Part shown: positions 61,705 through 64,000 of the stretch, in pieces
Position numbering within the stretch: position 1 is the first letter of the stretch
How the letters are laid out: each line of letters begins with the position of its first letter
From: Sthenelais limicola
Taxonomy: Eukaryota > Annelida > Polychaeta > Phyllodocida > Sigalionidae
Direction: 5' to 3'
Assembly (NCBI GenBank): GCA_942159475.1
Contig: OW804099.1
Location: 10,121,954-10,185,953 of the forward strand
DNA length: 64,000 nt
Translations under genes and position numbers: made by a program
The notes under the pieces: generated by a model
What the model was told of the DNA's origin: nothing
The model's database searches: none
What the model saw: the letters and a program-made list of their open reading frames with translations, nothing else

Positions 61705-61905
61705 AAGGGAGACGTTGAGGCTGGCAAAGTTGCCGTAAGACCTGGTAGTGCAGAGGACGCCAGATTCATCGGGTTTCTTGCACTCATCAGCATGCCTTAG
61801 CACTGTATCTGGGCTGGAGTAATACTTGAGGTGCGTCACGTTCTGTGCCCACGCAGATGTAGCAATGAGGAAGAGCACCGCAAACACTCCTGTTGCCACA
61901 AAGTC
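61705..61905 (-). CDS. Synaptophysin-family protein, gene 3, exon 5
   Basis: Identical to 31359-31559: helix 3 with SAWA, two lumenal cysteines, NVT sequon, phase 0 at both ends and the same splice sites. Confidence 0.95.
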
Positions 61906-62023
61906 CTGCACAGCAAGAGAAAGAAGAGTAGTTATTAATAACATCACTATTACCATAGATAACAAGGCAAGACATTGATAACATCACTATGTAGATAACA
62001 AGGCCATTGTCATAATAATTAAT

Positions 62024-63664
62024 AACAACATTACTGCCATTAATAACATTACTGCCATTAATAACATTACTGCCATTAATAACATTACTGCCATTAATAA
62101 CATTACTGCCATTAATAACATTACTGCCATTAATAACATTACTGCCATTAATAACACTACTGCCATTAATAACACTACTGCCATTAATAACACTACTGCC
62201 ATTAATAACACTACTGCCATTAATAACACTACTGTCATTAATAACATTACTGTCATTAATAACATTACTGTCATTAATAACATTACTGTCATTAATAACA
62301 TTACTGCCATTAATAACACTACTGCCATTAATAACATTACTGCCATTAATAACACTACTGCCATTAATAACACTACTGTCATTAATAACATTACTGTCAT
62401 TAATAACATTACTGTCATTAATAACATTACTGTCATTAATAACACTACTGCCATTAATAACACTACTGTCATTAATAACACTACTGTCATTAATAACACT
62501 ACTGTCATTAATAACATTACTGTCATTAATAACATTACTGTCATTAATAACACTACTGTCATTAATAACACTACTGCCATTAATAACACTACTGCCATTA
62601 ATAACACTACTGCCATTAATAACACTACTGCCATTAATAACACTACTGCCATTAATAACACTACTGCCATTAATAACACTACTGTCATTAATAACACTAC
62701 TGTCATTAATAACACTACTGTCATTAATAACATTACTGTCATTAATAACATTACTGTCATTAATAACATTACTGCCATTAATAACACTACTGCCATTAAT
62801 AACATTACTGCCATTAATAACATTACTGCCATTAATAACACTACTGTCATTAATAACATTACTGTCATTAATAACATTACTGTCATTAATAACACTACTG
62901 CCATTAATAACACTACTGTCATTAATAACACTACTGTCATTAATAACATTACTGTCATTAATAACATTACTGTCATTAATAACACTACTGTCATTAATAA
63001 CACTACTGCCATTAATAACATTACTGTCATTAATAACATTACTGCCATTAATAACACTACTGCCATTAATAACACTACTGCCATTAATAACATTACTGTC
63101 ATTAATAACATTACTGCCATTAATAACATTACTGTCATTAATAACATTACTGTCATTAATAACACTACTGTCATTAATAACACTACTGCCATTAATAACA
63201 TTACTGCCATTAATAACATTACTGCCATTAATAACATTACTGCCATTAATAACACTACTGTCATTAATAACATTACTGTCATTAATAACATTACTGCCAT
63301 TAATAACATTACTGCCATTAATAACATTACTGCCATTAATAACATTACTGCCATTAATAACACTACTGCCATTAATAACACTACTGTCATTAATAACATT
63401 ACTGCCATTAATAACACTACTGCCATTAATAACATTACTGTCATTAATAACATTACTGTCATTAATAACACTACTGCCATTAATAACATTACTGCCATTA
63501 ATAACATTACTGCCATTAATAACATTACTGTCATTAATAACATTACTGTCATTAATAACACTACTGCCATTAATAACACTACTGTCATTAATAACACTAC
63601 TGTCATTAATTACACTACTGTCATTAATAACACTACTGCCATTAATAACACTACTGTCATTCTA
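62024..63664. repeat. 18-bp minisatellite in the gene 3 intron
   Basis: About 90 units in the same variant order as 31678-33318; the 539-codon artefact frame has the same translation in both copies. Confidence 0.97.
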
Positions 63665-63994
63665 CCACACTACCATTGTCATTAACACCACTGTCTTGAA
63701 AGATGATATAAGATATTAGATCAAATCTATTGTTTCAATGTTTAACTTTCTGAATATATTACTTTTCAGGTTTTCAGGTTTCAGGTCATTTTCACGGGCA
63801 CAACTGACACAACTCACATGTGAATGTTTTTTCAACATCATTAATAAATCTCTTTGAAATCATTAATAAATATTTGTTGTTAAATTTAAGAAACAGGCTT
63901 TCAATCCTCCGACTATTTGGGAGTTACGTCCCACCGATGGCCCCTTGTAATGGCAATAAACGTATCAACAACGTTGTAACAAAAGTCTACTCAC

Positions 63995-64000
63995 CACGAT
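63995..64000 (-). CDS. Synaptophysin-family protein, gene 3, exon 4 (cut by window edge)
   Basis: Donor-side end of exon 4: the last two codons before GTGAGTAG match 33649-33654. The rest of the exon and gene lies right of the window. Confidence 0.8.

Larger units (their letters stand above)
35246..64000. repeat. Tandem segmental duplication, copy R
   Basis: Second unit of the tandem duplication. It lacks the Ngaro element and has longer CATGT, TACTGCATTGTTGTG and splice-donor arrays than copy L. From about 48.7 kb to the window end it looks identical to 18.3-33.65 kb, apart from one missing minisatellite unit near 52.45 kb. The unit continues past the right edge, because the window stops 6 bases into an exon. 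Confidence 0.95.

Overview
The window is animal nuclear DNA: genes split by GT-AG introns, long low-complexity arrays, and cut-and-paste and tyrosine-recombinase transposons. I infer a marine invertebrate from the mix of Ngaro-type and PIF/Harbinger elements, the minisatellite load and the synaptophysin sequence, but the species cannot be fixed from sequence alone.

The main structure is a tandem duplication. Positions 1-33654 (copy L) and about 35246-64000 (copy R) carry the same features in the same order. The host gene is a synaptophysin-family synaptic-vesicle membrane protein on the minus strand. Four exons matching vertebrate synaptophysin exons 3-6 are clear. Parts of three gene copies are visible: gene 1 (exon 3 at 1386-1507, the rest off the left edge); gene 2 (exons 3-6 at 35969-36090, 33649-33856, 31359-31559 and 29657-29809); gene 3 (exon 6 at 60003-60155, exon 5 at 61705-61905 and the last 6 bases of exon 4 at the right edge). 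I did not find the first two exons. A candidate alternative last exon lies 10 kb downstream of exon 6 in both units.

Each unit, left to right, holds: GA-rich arrays and a minisatellite made from the exon 3 splice donor; exon 3; a decayed PIF/Harbinger transposon with a MADF/Myb-like gene on + and a broken transposase on -; a CATGT array; a 15-bp TACTGCATTGTTGTG array; a hairpin MITE; a TA-flanked MITE; about 12 kb of largely anonymous intergenic or intronic DNA with 58-bp and 92-bp minisatellites; then exons 6, 5 and 4 with a 1.6-kb 18-bp minisatellite in the intron between exons 5 and 4.

Copy L alone carries a 5667-bp, apparently intact Ngaro-type tyrosine-recombinase retrotransposon (11603-17269) with textbook split direct repeats. 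Copy R keeps the uninterrupted site at 47662/47663. Its three genes (Gag-like, RT-RNase H, tyrosine recombinase) overlap in successive -1 frames. A canonical A AAA AAC slippery heptamer sits directly before the first stop codon.

The two units differ unevenly. Left of about 18.2 kb they show substitutions and large array-length differences. To the right every translated stretch I compared is the same, including the 1.6-kb minisatellite. That points to very recent duplication or gene conversion, or to two haplotypes joined by the assembler.
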